A stretch of DNA of 7,103 nt from an uncultured Flavobacteriales bacterium (lineage in GTDB: Bacteria; Bacteroidota; Bacteroidia; Flavobacteriales; Crocinitomicaceae), in NCBI GenBank assembly GCA_946479985.1, contig CAMLIF010000154.1, positions 1 to 7,103 on the forward strand, in the 5' to 3' direction. The position numbers and the translations under genes are program-made. Within the stretch, counting starts at the first letter, position 1. Every line of letters starts with the position of its first letter. Of this stretch, positions 1-6,645 are shown one piece after another. The notes under the pieces are model-generated. The model made no database searches. It saw only the letters and a program-made list of their open reading frames with translations, and was not told the origin of the DNA.

Positions 1-1
1 T

Positions 2-100
2 GGTTCTTCAGAAAGTTATCAGTTTTTCTATTTTAAACCTAAAGGCGCTTTGCGGTTTATTTTGTCTGAATCTTTTGCGGGAAATTTCATTAAACGCTAA
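2..100 (+). CDS. Possible C-terminal end of a plus-strand gene entering from the left edge
   Basis: Frame 2 is open from the window edge to a TAA at 98-100 and reads as 32 residues ending in [11 protein letters not shown]. The codons (many TTT, AAA, GAA, GGC, GCT) resemble those of the neighbouring genes and the peptide looks protein-like, so this may be the tail of a gene that starts outside the window. If so, its last 11 bp overlap the 3' end of the convergent phosphatase gene. No family can be named from so short a piece. The alternative is plain non-coding spacer, since a 32-codon open stretch is not statistically strong. Confidence 0.3.
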   Translation, partial: GSSESYQFFYFKPKGALRFILSESFAGNFIKR

Positions 101-2054
101 CAATCAGCAAACAAACATCATCGATCTGCTCCAGGTTTCCTTTCCATGCGTTGATATTGTCTTTCACCAGTACCATTTGCTCGTAAATAGATTCCTCACG
201 CGAAGAAAGAAGCAATTCCTTGAGTCGTTTACTCTTGAATTTCTTGCCTGATTCTTCTCCGAACTGATCCGCAATTCCATCTGTGAACAAATACAAACGA
301 GCGCCGTCTTTCAGATGAACATCATGTGTTGTAAAGTCCGTTAAATGATGATAATGATTTCCAACCGGCTGTTTATCGCCTTTGATCTCATGCATTTCTT
401 CCGATTCCGGATAGAGAACCCACAACGGATTATTTGCGCCGGCCCAGCTGCAGCTGTTGGTTTCCTGGTTCCAGGCACAAATCGAAATATCCATCCCGTC
501 GTTCAGGTTCATGTGGCTTTTAGCGAATTCCGAAACAATAATTGTTCTTGCCCGGGTAAGCAATTGTCCGGGCGAAACAGTTCCGTTTTCCAGAATCACA
601 CGGTTCAATGCATTGCTGCAGAGTAAACTCATAAAAGCTCCGGGAACGCCATGGCCTGTGCAATCGGCAACGGCAAAATAAACGGTTTCTTCAACCTGGT
701 GCATCCAGTAAAAATCACCGGCTACAATATCTTTCGGCTGGTAGAACAACGAATAGTGTTTCAATGCATTTTTCAGTGATACATCAGAAGGAAGAATAGC
801 GGTTTGAATCCGCTGTGCGTAGTTAATGGAATCAACGATTTCCGTGTTCTTTTCCTGTACCAGGCTGCGCTGCTCGTCAATAATTCGCTTTTGGTTCGTA
901 GCTATTTTCCATCGTCGGAAAAGAATGAATGCGAAAAGGGCAATGATCGCTGCAATAATTCCAAGCGACCATAAGAACATAGTAGATTGTTTTTTCTGCG
1001 CCTGCGTTTCAATATCCTTTTTGATCTGACGCATTTTCTCAATCTCACTTTTCTTCTCGAACTGGTAACTTAATTCGGTTTCGGCTTCGTCCCGGATAGA
1101 TGAAGCGCTGGTCCAGGAACTTTTAATTTCAATGGCTTTATTCAGATAATTGAATGCTGTTTTGTAATCACCGTTCATTCGGGCAATTTCGCTGAGATTT
1201 TCGTAGGCATACCAAATGCTTTCGTTGCCGCCGATCTTTAGAGCAATGGCGAGCCCTTTTTTGAATTCCGTTTCTGCCTCGTCGAATTTTTTCTGCTTCA
1301 TATAGCAGGTTGCAATGTTGTTGATTGCTTTTGAAGCGCCGTATTGGTCCTTAAACTTTAATCGAAGTTCAATACAATCCTTAAAATTCTGAATAGCCTT
1401 TTCGTATTGTTTTTTTTCCAGCCAGCACAGGCCGATGTTATTCAGATCGTCCATTAATCCGATAGAATCTTTGCGCTGAAGATCCATTTGCTTCGATTGT
1501 GTGAAGTAATCCAGTGCTTTATCGAAATCTTTTTTGTTCAGATAACAAATCCCAATGTTGTTGTACGAAGCCGCAATTCCGGGTACAAATTTGATTTTCT
1601 TGCGAAGCTTCAATGATTTTGTGTGATAATAAAGTGCTTCGTCGTTGTTGTTTTGATTGGTGTAGATCAAACCAATATTACTCATGGAATATGCCTGACC
1701 CTCCTCGTCTTTTATTTTCTCCTGTATGCGAAGCGCAGAGAAATAACATTTGAGCGATTTAGGGTAGTTCCCTTTGTAATCGTAAATGATTCCGAGATTG
1801 TTCAGGAGCTTGCCTTCCAGTTTTTTAAACTTGTATTTACGTGCAATGTATAATCCTTTTTTACCATAAGTAATTCCTGATTTGTAATGACCGGTTTGCC
1901 AGCAAACTTCAGCTGCATTGTTCAGGGCAATAACTTGTTTTTCAGGAGATTTTATTTTGTTTAATCTGCTCAGCAGCGTGTCTTCTGCCAGCGCAGATGA
2001 GAATAATGGTATTATCAGAAGCGCAATGCAGAAAAGTAATAAGTATCTGATCAT
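90..2054 (-). CDS. Periplasmic-TPR, membrane-anchored SpoIIE/PP2C-type protein phosphatase
   Basis: A 654-residue sensor-type phosphatase. Residues 1-23 are a signal peptide (hydrophobic core, SALA before ED). Seven TPR-like units follow with an exact 40-residue period; the LNN-type helix starts recur near 44, 84, 124, 164, 204, 244 and 284. A charged, probably coiled-coil stretch (320-356) leads to one membrane helix (359-379) and a cytoplasmic linker (381-420) containing [18 protein letters not shown], common before this domain in Bacteroidota. The SpoIIE domain (about 435-654) keeps its metal-binding acidic motifs: GDFYW (446-450), [14 protein letters not shown] (463-476), NDGMDIS (518-524), [10 protein letters not shown] (589-598) and IDDVC (644-648), so it should be active. 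Family members dephosphorylate Ser/Thr-phosphorylated targets such as anti-sigma-factor antagonists; the target here is unknown and no partner gene is in view. The ATG at 2054 is chosen because it gives the intact signal peptide. It is transcribed divergently from icmF. Confidence 0.93.
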   Translation of the reverse strand: MIRYLLLFCIALLIIPLFSSALAEDTLLSRLNKIKSPEKQVIALNNAAEVCWQTGHYKSGITYGKKGLYIARKYKFKKLEGKLLNNLGIIYDYKGNYPKSLKCYFSALRIQEKIKDEEGQAYSMSNIGLIYTNQNNNDEALYYHTKSLKLRKKIKFVPGIAASYNNIGICYLNKKDFDKALDYFTQSKQMDLQRKDSIGLMDDLNNIGLCWLEKKQYEKAIQNFKDCIELRLKFKDQYGASKAINNIATCYMKQKKFDEAETEFKKGLAIALKIGGNESIWYAYENLSEIARMNGDYKTAFNYLNKAIEIKSSWTSASSIRDEAETELSYQFEKKSEIEKMRQIKKDIETQAQKKQSTMFLWSLGIIAAIIALFAFILFRRWKIATNQKRIIDEQRSLVQEKNTEIVDSINYAQRIQTAILPSDVSLKNALKHYSLFYQPKDIVAGDFYWMHQVEETVYFAVADCTGHGVPGAFMSLLCSNALNRVILENGTVSPGQLLTRARTIIVSEFAKSHMNLNDGMDISICAWNQETNSCSWAGANNPLWVLYPESEEMHEIKGDKQPVGNHYHHLTDFTTHDVHLKDGARLYLFTDGIADQFGEESGKKFKSKRLKELLLSSREESIYEQMVLVKDNINAWKGNLEQIDDVCLLIVSV

Positions 2055-2084
2055 ATTACAATATTAAAGGTTTTCAATGCTTGC

Positions 2085-2098
2085 ACACAATATTGTGT
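2085..2098. promoter_or_regulatory. Perfect 14-bp palindrome in the divergent spacer, candidate operator
   Basis: ACACAATATTGTGT equals its own reverse complement over all 14 bases. It lies between the divergent start codons at 2054 (minus) and 2174 (plus), where a dimeric repressor or activator could control one or both genes. Its right arm contains the TTG (2093-2095) proposed as the upstream element of the icmF promoter, so a bound protein could block RNA polymerase there. The regulator is not encoded in the window. It could also be chance, since the core is AT-rich. Confidence 0.4.
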
Positions 2099-2127
2099 AA
2101 AAAAATGATCCTAAATTATTATCTTCG
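2093..2127 (+). promoter_or_regulatory. Candidate Bacteroidetes-type promoter for icmF
   Basis: TATCTTCG at 2120-2127 matches the Bacteroidetes -7 consensus TAnnTTTG at all but one position. A TTG at 2093-2095 sits 24 nt upstream, one more than the N17-23 spacing described for Flavobacterium. Transcription would start a few bases after 2127, near 2131-2134, giving a leader of about 40 nt before the ATG at 2174. The downstream element is a reasonable match; the upstream one is weak. Confidence 0.4.
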
Positions 2128-2130
2128 TGC

Positions 2131-2163
2131 GCCAAATCCCGACAGGAATCGGGAGGCTTTTTT
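2131..2163 (+). promoter_or_regulatory. Leader hairpin followed by six Ts just ahead of icmF
   Basis: TCCCGA (2137-2142) pairs perfectly with TCGGGA (2149-2154) around a 6-nt loop. The outer GCC (2131-2133) can pair with GGC (2155-2157), leaving AAA bulged. Six Ts (2158-2163) follow directly, and the chosen ATG lies 10 nt further on. This is the layout of a short intrinsic terminator or attenuator. If the promoter call is right, the hairpin is at the extreme 5' end of the mRNA, where it could instead stabilise the message or limit ribosome access. Confidence 0.5.
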
Positions 2164-2173
2164 ATCGAAATAT

Positions 2174-5100
2174 ATGGAACAACAAGCGCCCTACAAGTCA
2201 ACAAACAATATTCGAATTGTAACCGCTGCATCTCTGTTCGACGGTCATGATGCTGCAATAAATATCATGCGTCGTATTATTCAATCTACCGGTTGTGAAG
2301 TAATTCATTTAGGTCACGACAGATCGGTTGAGGAAGTAGTTGATACTGCTATTCAGGAAGATGCGCAGGCAATTGCAATGACTTCTTACCAGGGAGGGCA
2401 TACGGAATACTTCAAGTACATGCATGATTTGCTGAAGGAAAAAGGTGCGCCGCATATCAAAATCTTCGGTGGAGGAGGAGGAACCATTCTTCTTTCTGAA
2501 ATTGAAGAATTGCAAGGGTACGGAATTACACGTATTTATCACCCCGACGATGGTCGTTCACTTGGTTTACAGGGAATGATCAATGATTTGGTACAGAAAG
2601 CCGATTACCCGGTTGGAGATGTGCTGAACGGAGAGATCAATCACATTGGTGAAAAACATGTTCCGTCTATTGCCCGTTTGATTTCCGCTGCAGAAAACTA
2701 TCCTGAAATGGCTGCTCCTACTATGAAAATAGTGCATGAGATGGCTTCGAAGAATGATGTCCCTGTTTTAGGAATTACCGGAACAGGCGGGGCAGGAAAA
2801 TCTTCTTTGGTAGATGAGTTGGTTCGCAGGTTCCTGATCGATTTCCCTGAAAAACAAATTGCTGTTGTTTCTGTGGATCCGTCGAAAAGAAAAACGGGTG
2901 GAGCCTTATTGGGCGACAGAATCCGGATGAATGCGATTAAGAATCCTCGTGTTTACATGCGTTCATTGGCAACCCGTCAGTCGAATCTTGCATTATCGAA
3001 ACACGTTTCGGAAGCTATTCATATTTTAAAAGCAGCTAATTACGATTTGATCATTTTGGAAACTTCCGGAATTGGTCAGTCGGATACGGAAATCTTAGAT
3101 CACTCGGATGTTTCTCTTTATGTAATGACACCGGAATACGGTGCGGCTACCCAGTTGGAGAAAATCGATATGCTGGATTTTGCCGATGTAATTGCATTGA
3201 ACAAATTCGATAAACGCGGTGCGCTTGATGCGCTTCGTGATGTGCGCAAACAATATCAGCGAAACCATAATTTGTGGGAAGAACCTGTCGATTCTATGCC
3301 GGTTTACGGAACAATTGCTTCTCAGTTCAATGATCCGGGAATGAATAGCCTGTACAAGGTAATTATAGATAAAGTAAAATCAAAAACAGGTGCAGATCTG
3401 GATTCTAAATTCGTGATCTCGAAAGAGATGTCGGAAAAGATCTTCGTTATTCCGCCTGACAGAACACGCTATTTATCTGAGATTTCTGAAAACAACAGAG
3501 GTTTTGATAAATGGGTGAATAAGCAGGTAGAGGTAGCAGAGAAATTATATGGCTTACAAAAAACCATTGAAACGCTTCAGACAAGTACGATGGATGACAA
3601 AGATCGTTTGATCAAAGGAATTCAGGAAGCATTTGAAACAGTGAAGCGCGATTTAGATCCGCACAACTGGGAATTATTACAGGGATGGGAAGCTAAAAAA
3701 GCTACTTATAAAGCTCCGGAGTTTATTTTCAAAGTACGCGACAAAGAATTGCGCATGGCAACACACACGGAATCACTTTCTCATTCACAGATTCCAAAAG
3801 TGGTTCTTCCGAAATATAATGGTTGGGGCGATATTTTGCGCTGGTCGTTACAGGAAAATGTTCCGGGTGAATTCCCGTACACTTCCGGGTTGTTCCCTTT
3901 CAAACGTGAAGGAGAAGATCCAACGCGTATGTTTGCAGGAGAAGGCGGACCGGAAAGAACAAACCGTCGTTTCCATTACGTAAGTCTGGGAATGCCGGCA
4001 AAACGTTTGTCCACGGCTTTCGATTCAGTAACTCTTTATGGAAATGATCCTGATTTACGTCCTGATATTTACGGTAAAGTGGGTAACTCGGGAGTTTCGA
4101 TTTGTTGTCTGGATGATGCCAAGAAATTGTATTCCGGTTTCGATCTGTCGCACCCGGCAACTTCGGTTTCTATGACCATTAATGGTCCGGCACCAATGTT
4201 ACTTGGATTTTTCATGAATGCTGCAATTGATCAGAATTGTGAGAAATACATCAAAGCAAACGATTTAGAAAAAGAAGTTGAGTCGAAAATAGTTGCTATT
4301 TATAAAGCAAAAGGTGTTGCCCGCCCGAAATATCAGGGTCCGCTGCCTGAAGGAAATGATGGTTTAGGTTTAATGCTGTTAGGTGTTACCGGAGATCAGG
4401 TTCTTCCGGCCGAGGTATACCAGGAAATTAAAACAGAAACCTTAAAACAGGTTCGTGGAACCGTTCAGGCCGATATTTTAAAAGAAGATCAGGCACAAAA
4501 CACATGTATCTTCTCTACAGAATTTGCTTTGCGTTTAATGGGTGATGTGCAGCAGTATTTCATCGAGAAGCAAGTCCGAAATTTCTATTCGGTATCTATT
4601 TCAGGTTATCATATTGCTGAAGCGGGCGCCAATCCGATTACACAATTGGCATTTACCCTGGCGAATGGATTCACGTATGTGGAATATTATTTGAGCCGCG
4701 GAATGGATATCAATGCATTCGGGCCGAACTTGTCGTTTTTCTTCTCAAACGGAATTGATCCGGAATACGCAGTAATTGGCCGTGTTGCACGAAGAATCTG
4801 GGCAAAAGCTTTATCGAAAAAATACGGTGCGAATCCGCGTGCCCAAATGCTGAAATACCACATTCAGACTTCCGGACGATCGTTACACGCACAGGAAATT
4901 GATTTCAACGATATCCGAACAACGCTTCAGGCTTTGTACGCTATTTACGATAACTGTAATTCATTGCATACAAATGCTTATGATGAAGCAATTACAACTC
5001 CAACCGAAGAATCGGTTAGAAGAGCAATGGCCATTCAGTTGATTATTAATCGTGAGTTAGGATTGGCGAAGAACGAGAATCCGTTACAGGGATCGTTTAT

Positions 5101-5554
5101 TATAGAAGAATTGACAGATCTGGTTGAAGAAGCAGTTCTTACCGAATTTGATCGTATCACAGAACGCGGCGGAGTACTTGGTGCAATGGAAACGATGTAT
5201 CAGCGTTCTAAGATCCAGGAAGAATCATTGTATTACGAAACATTAAAGCATAACGGCGAATTCCCTATTATCGGGGTGAATACTTTCCTCAGCTCAAAAG
5301 GTTCGCCTACGGTTGAGCCGAAAGAAGTTATTCGTGCATCAGAAGAAGAAAAAGCATATCAGATTGAAATGCTTAAGAACTTACAGGCAGCGAATGCTGA
5401 TCAGGTGAATAACGCATTGAGCGGCGTTCAGCAGGCAGCGATCCAAAACCAGAATTTGTTCGAACACCTGATGGAAGTTTGTAAATACGCTTCTTTAGGT
5501 CAGATTACGAAAGCATTATTTGAAGTAGGAGGTCAGTACCGACGAAACATGTAG
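2174..5554 (+). CDS. icmF: IcmF: fused B12-dependent isobutyryl-CoA mutase with G-protein chaperone domain
   Basis: A cytoplasmic adenosylcobalamin enzyme that interconverts isobutyryl-CoA and n-butyryl-CoA. With the ATG at 2174 it has 1126 residues, close to the family's usual ~1,100. The B12 domain (about 11-145) has DGHDAA (23-28, His25 as lower axial ligand), SYQGG (71-75) and a glycine run (99-103). The MeaB-like GTPase (about 195-420) has P-loop GTGGAGKS (203-210), ETSGIGQSD (296-304) and NKFD (343-346). The mutase barrel (about 530-1126) has PYTSGLFPF (568-576) and [11 protein letters not shown] with catalytic His813. By eye-alignment Gln775 replaces the Arg that binds the carboxylate in methylmalonyl-CoA mutase, and Phe574 the matching Tyr; this pair is typical of isobutyryl-CoA mutases. 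The frame is open upstream to a TTG at 2081, but those codons cross the promoter and hairpin and lack family resemblance. A separate meaB is unnecessary. Related branched acyl-CoAs are possible alternative substrates. Confidence 0.95.
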   Translation: MEQQAPYKSTNNIRIVTAASLFDGHDAAINIMRRIIQSTGCEVIHLGHDRSVEEVVDTAIQEDAQAIAMTSYQGGHTEYFKYMHDLLKEKGAPHIKIFGGGGGTILLSEIEELQGYGITRIYHPDDGRSLGLQGMINDLVQKADYPVGDVLNGEINHIGEKHVPSIARLISAAENYPEMAAPTMKIVHEMASKNDVPVLGITGTGGAGKSSLVDELVRRFLIDFPEKQIAVVSVDPSKRKTGGALLGDRIRMNAIKNPRVYMRSLATRQSNLALSKHVSEAIHILKAANYDLIILETSGIGQSDTEILDHSDVSLYVMTPEYGAATQLEKIDMLDFADVIALNKFDKRGALDALRDVRKQYQRNHNLWEEPVDSMPVYGTIASQFNDPGMNSLYKVIIDKVKSKTGADLDSKFVISKEMSEKIFVIPPDRTRYLSEISENNRGFDKWVNKQVEVAEKLYGLQKTIETLQTSTMDDKDRLIKGIQEAFETVKRDLDPHNWELLQGWEAKKATYKAPEFIFKVRDKELRMATHTESLSHSQIPKVVLPKYNGWGDILRWSLQENVPGEFPYTSGLFPFKREGEDPTRMFAGEGGPERTNRRFHYVSLGMPAKRLSTAFDSVTLYGNDPDLRPDIYGKVGNSGVSICCLDDAKKLYSGFDLSHPATSVSMTINGPAPMLLGFFMNAAIDQNCEKYIKANDLEKEVESKIVAIYKAKGVARPKYQGPLPEGNDGLGLMLLGVTGDQVLPAEVYQEIKTETLKQVRGTVQADILKEDQAQNTCIFSTEFALRLMGDVQQYFIEKQVRNFYSVSISGYHIAEAGANPITQLAFTLANGFTYVEYYLSRGMDINAFGPNLSFFFSNGIDPEYAVIGRVARRIWAKALSKKYGANPRAQMLKYHIQTSGRSLHAQEIDFNDIRTTLQALYAIYDNCNSLHTNAYDEAITTPTEESVRRAMAIQLIINRELGLAKNENPLQGSFIIEELTDLVEEAVLTEFDRITERGGVLGAMETMYQRSKIQEESLYYETLKHNGEFPIIGVNTFLSSKGSPTVEPKEVIRASEEEKAYQIEMLKNLQAANADQVNNALSGVQQAAIQNQNLFEHLMEVCKYASLGQITKALFEVGGQYRRNM

Positions 5555-5572
5555 TTGTATTTTTATTCATTT

Positions 5573-5615
5573 AAACGCGGAAAGGTTATTATTTTAACTT
5601 TTCCGCGTTTTTTTT
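5573..5615 (+). terminator. Strong intrinsic terminator of icmF
   Basis: AAACGCGGAAAGGTT (5573-5587) pairs with AACTTTTCCGCGTTT (5596-5610) in a 15-bp stem with a single G-U wobble and an 8-nt loop. An unbroken run of eight Ts (5608-5615) ends the structure. It starts 18 bp after the icmF stop codon, so icmF is probably transcribed alone. Confidence 0.92.
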
Positions 5616-5768
5616 GCTCTGTGAATATTGTGTGAAGGTTTAATATTTCGCCGGGTTTTTTGAGTAAATCTTATTTCTGAGTGAAAAATTGCTTATTCAG
5701 CCTGCCAAAAGAAATTGAATACGAGCGCTTTCAAAAATTTGTCACGTTTTTTATGGTCTTAAGAAATA

Positions 5769-5776
5769 TATATTTG
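5769..5776 (+). promoter_or_regulatory. Candidate Bacteroidetes -7 element in the spacer
   Basis: TATATTTG matches TAnnTTTG at every fixed position. The nearest TTTG upstream (5738-5741) is 27 nt away, too far for the usual 17-23 spacing, so the -33 element is weak or absent. Transcription would begin about 5781-5785, some 20-25 nt before the ATG of a 32-codon ORF. AT-rich spacers produce such octamers by chance, so the hairpins downstream matter more than this match alone. Confidence 0.4.
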
Positions 5777-5805
5777 ACCTTACTAAGAAACAATTACTAC
5801 TTACT

Positions 5806-5904
5806 ATGAACGAGACGAGAGAACTACTTCTCCTTTCTTTGTCAGGAATTCTATTTTTGACAACCGTTATTCGATCCGGAAATTTCCGTGTTTATCTTAT
5901 ATAA
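5806..5904 (+). CDS. Possible 32-residue hydrophobic small protein
   Basis: ATG at 5806 to TAA at 5902-5904. The peptide starts MNETRE, continues with a 16-residue hydrophobic run LLLLSLSGILFLTTVI (7-22) and ends with a short basic tail (R23, R28). This is the outline of a single-pass small membrane protein. Support comes from its position about 30 bp after a perfect TAnnTTTG element. Against it, there is no ribosome-binding signal, no recognised family, and the ORF is short enough to occur by chance. It could also be an accidental ORF inside a non-coding RNA. Confidence 0.25.
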   Translation: MNETRELLLLSLSGILFLTTVIRSGNFRVYLI

Positions 5905-6068
5905 TAGGAAATGAAGATCTGATAAATTCAGTGATTCTGTCTTATGCTTCCAAGTAAATAGTTTTATGTAACTGATTGTTATAAATTAAACACTTATTGA
6001 ATTTAGCATTTTAAATTAATGTATCTGTTAAATTTTGGTGTTCAAAGAATATTAAAGTCGTTAGGTGG

Positions 6069-6101
6069 AGAACACTAGTTATTGAGCATAATAGTGTTTT
6101 T
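6069..6101 (+). terminator. AT-rich hairpin with short T-run
   Basis: AACACTA (6071-6077) pairs with TAGTGTT (6092-6098). After a bulged G6078, TTAT (6079-6082) pairs with ATAA (6088-6091), closing a 5-nt loop. The outer A6069 and G6070 can add an A-T and a G-T pair. The right arm runs into five Ts (6097-6101). The stem is low in GC, so as a terminator it would be weak; it may act together with the stronger hairpin 8 bp downstream. Confidence 0.4.
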
Positions 6102-6108
6102 ATTGAAT

Positions 6109-6160
6109 ATTGGTGGTTGATTCGTGAATATTTCATGGGATTGACCGCCAATTTCTTTTT
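6109..6160 (+). terminator. Long hairpin with T-rich tail, probable intrinsic terminator
   Basis: ATTGGTGGTTGATTC (6109-6123) pairs with GGATTGACCGCCAAT (6138-6152) over 15 consecutive positions, four of them G-T wobbles. A small internal loop (6124; 6136-6137) leads to an apical TGAA/TTCA stem (6125-6128 with 6132-6135) with a 3-nt loop. The tail is TTCTTTTT (6153-6160). Only the plus strand has the T-tail, so it would end a rightward transcript from the spacer, before the promoter of the next gene. Confidence 0.6.
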
Positions 6161-6212
6161 ATGAAAATAGAGCTAAATTTCACATGGCTACTTTTTTATG
6201 CGATGGAAGACT

Positions 6213-6220
6213 TAAATTTG
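6213..6220 (+). promoter_or_regulatory. Candidate -7 promoter element for the exported-protein operon
   Basis: TAAATTTG matches TAnnTTTG at all fixed positions. No TTG stands at the proper distance; a T-run at 6192-6197 lies about 15-18 nt upstream as a possible poor -33 element. Transcription would start near 6225-6228, leaving about 15-18 nt before the ATG at 6243 but hardly any leader for the ATG at 6231. It lies after the long hairpin, as expected for a fresh transcription unit. Confidence 0.5.
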
Positions 6221-6242
6221 GGCAACTATTATGCTCAAAACT

Positions 6243-6626
6243 ATGAAATTACCAATCGGGATAATTGTCCCCGTGCTTGCTGTATGCTTTGCAGCCACAT
6301 CCTATTCCCAGACGGAAATCCATTCCGGAATTCTGCATGCTCAAAGTTCCACCGAAGAATTTACTCTTATTAAAATTCATTGCGAAGGACTTTCAAATGA
6401 TGTTGTTAAAGCCTCTGTTCAGGCGGAGTTTGCAAAGTATCCCACAGGTATTTATTCTTTTGACATTGATCAAACCAATGAGAAAGTGTATTTGAAGTTT
6501 CATGGAACGATGAATTCAAATATGATTTTGGGGATTTTGGAACGCGTAAACATTCAAGCATATTATTTAGATAATGGTGTTCCTGTTTACTATGAAAAAT
6601 CGGGAACTGAAAGTTTCGTACGCTAA
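6243..6626 (+). CDS. Small exported protein with probable HMA-like (ferredoxin-like) fold
   Basis: 127 residues, family not recognised with certainty. Residues 1-23 are a signal peptide (MKLPIG, then a hydrophobic core ending SYSQ before TEI), so the mature protein of about 104 residues is periplasmic or surface-exposed. The order of likely elements is strand FTLIKIHCEG (40-49), helix about 50-67, strands around YSFDID and KVYLKFHG, helix 89-101, strand QAYYL. This beta-alpha-beta-beta-alpha-beta order fits heavy-metal-associated domains, but the CxxC metal site is missing and Cys47 is the only cysteine of the mature chain. Metal binding is therefore doubtful. An in-frame ATG at 6231 adds MLKT; 6243 is preferred because of the promoter spacing and because it shares the start context AACTATGAAA with the next gene, which begins 19 bp after the stop and is probably cotranscribed. 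Confidence 0.75.
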   Translation: MKLPIGIIVPVLAVCFAATSYSQTEIHSGILHAQSSTEEFTLIKIHCEGLSNDVVKASVQAEFAKYPTGIYSFDIDQTNEKVYLKFHGTMNSNMILGILERVNIQAYYLDNGVPVYYEKSGTESFVR

Positions 6627-6645
6627 TCGCCTTACTTCTATAACT

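Larger units (their letters stand above)
5616..6242. other. Long AT-rich spacer without a conventional gene
   Basis: About 630 bp separate the icmF terminator from the chosen start of the next gene. No reading frame here looks like a known protein. From left to right it holds a weak stem (CTGAGTGA 5677-5684 with TTATTCAG 5693-5700), a perfect TAnnTTTG element (5769-5776), a 32-codon ORF (5806-5904), an AT-rich stretch (about 5905-6065) in which I see no structure, two hairpins (6069-6101 and 6109-6160) and a second TAnnTTTG (6213-6220). The order promoter, short ORF, hairpins suggests an independent small transcript. Confidence 0.7.

Noticed and set aside
34..63. Hairpin TAAACC (34-39) / GGTTTA (54-59) with inner AAAG/CTTT and four Ts after it, as a terminator
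   Set aside because: The Ts lie on the plus strand, so it cannot end the minus-strand phosphatase gene. It falls within the possible coding tail 2-100, and the stem is broken by unequal bulges.
2059..2066. TAATATTG on the minus strand as the -7 element of the phosphatase gene
   Set aside because: It is one base off the consensus and only 4 bp from the start codon, which would force a leaderless message or a start inside the gene. No better minus-strand element was seen in the spacer.
2085..2173. Cobalamin riboswitch ahead of the B12-dependent mutase
   Set aside because: The leader is far too short for a cobalamin riboswitch of about 200 nt, and no B12-box-like sequence was recognised.
3900..4160. 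Antisense ORF of 86 codons inside icmF
   Set aside because: It lies wholly opposite a strongly conserved coding segment of icmF and has no promoter or protein-like pattern; it is a codon-bias shadow.
6019..6078. A 19-codon ORF (begins MYLLNFGVQR) as a leader peptide
   Set aside because: Its stop codon lies inside the first hairpin, as in some attenuators, but the codons show no run of a regulatory amino acid and there is no start signal. It was too short to support.
6161..6373. A 70-codon plus-strand ORF starting right after the long hairpin
   Set aside because: Most of it overlaps the exported-protein gene in another frame and reads as a Cys/His/Arg-rich shadow. The frame of 6243-6626 has a clear signal peptide and regular secondary-structure pattern.
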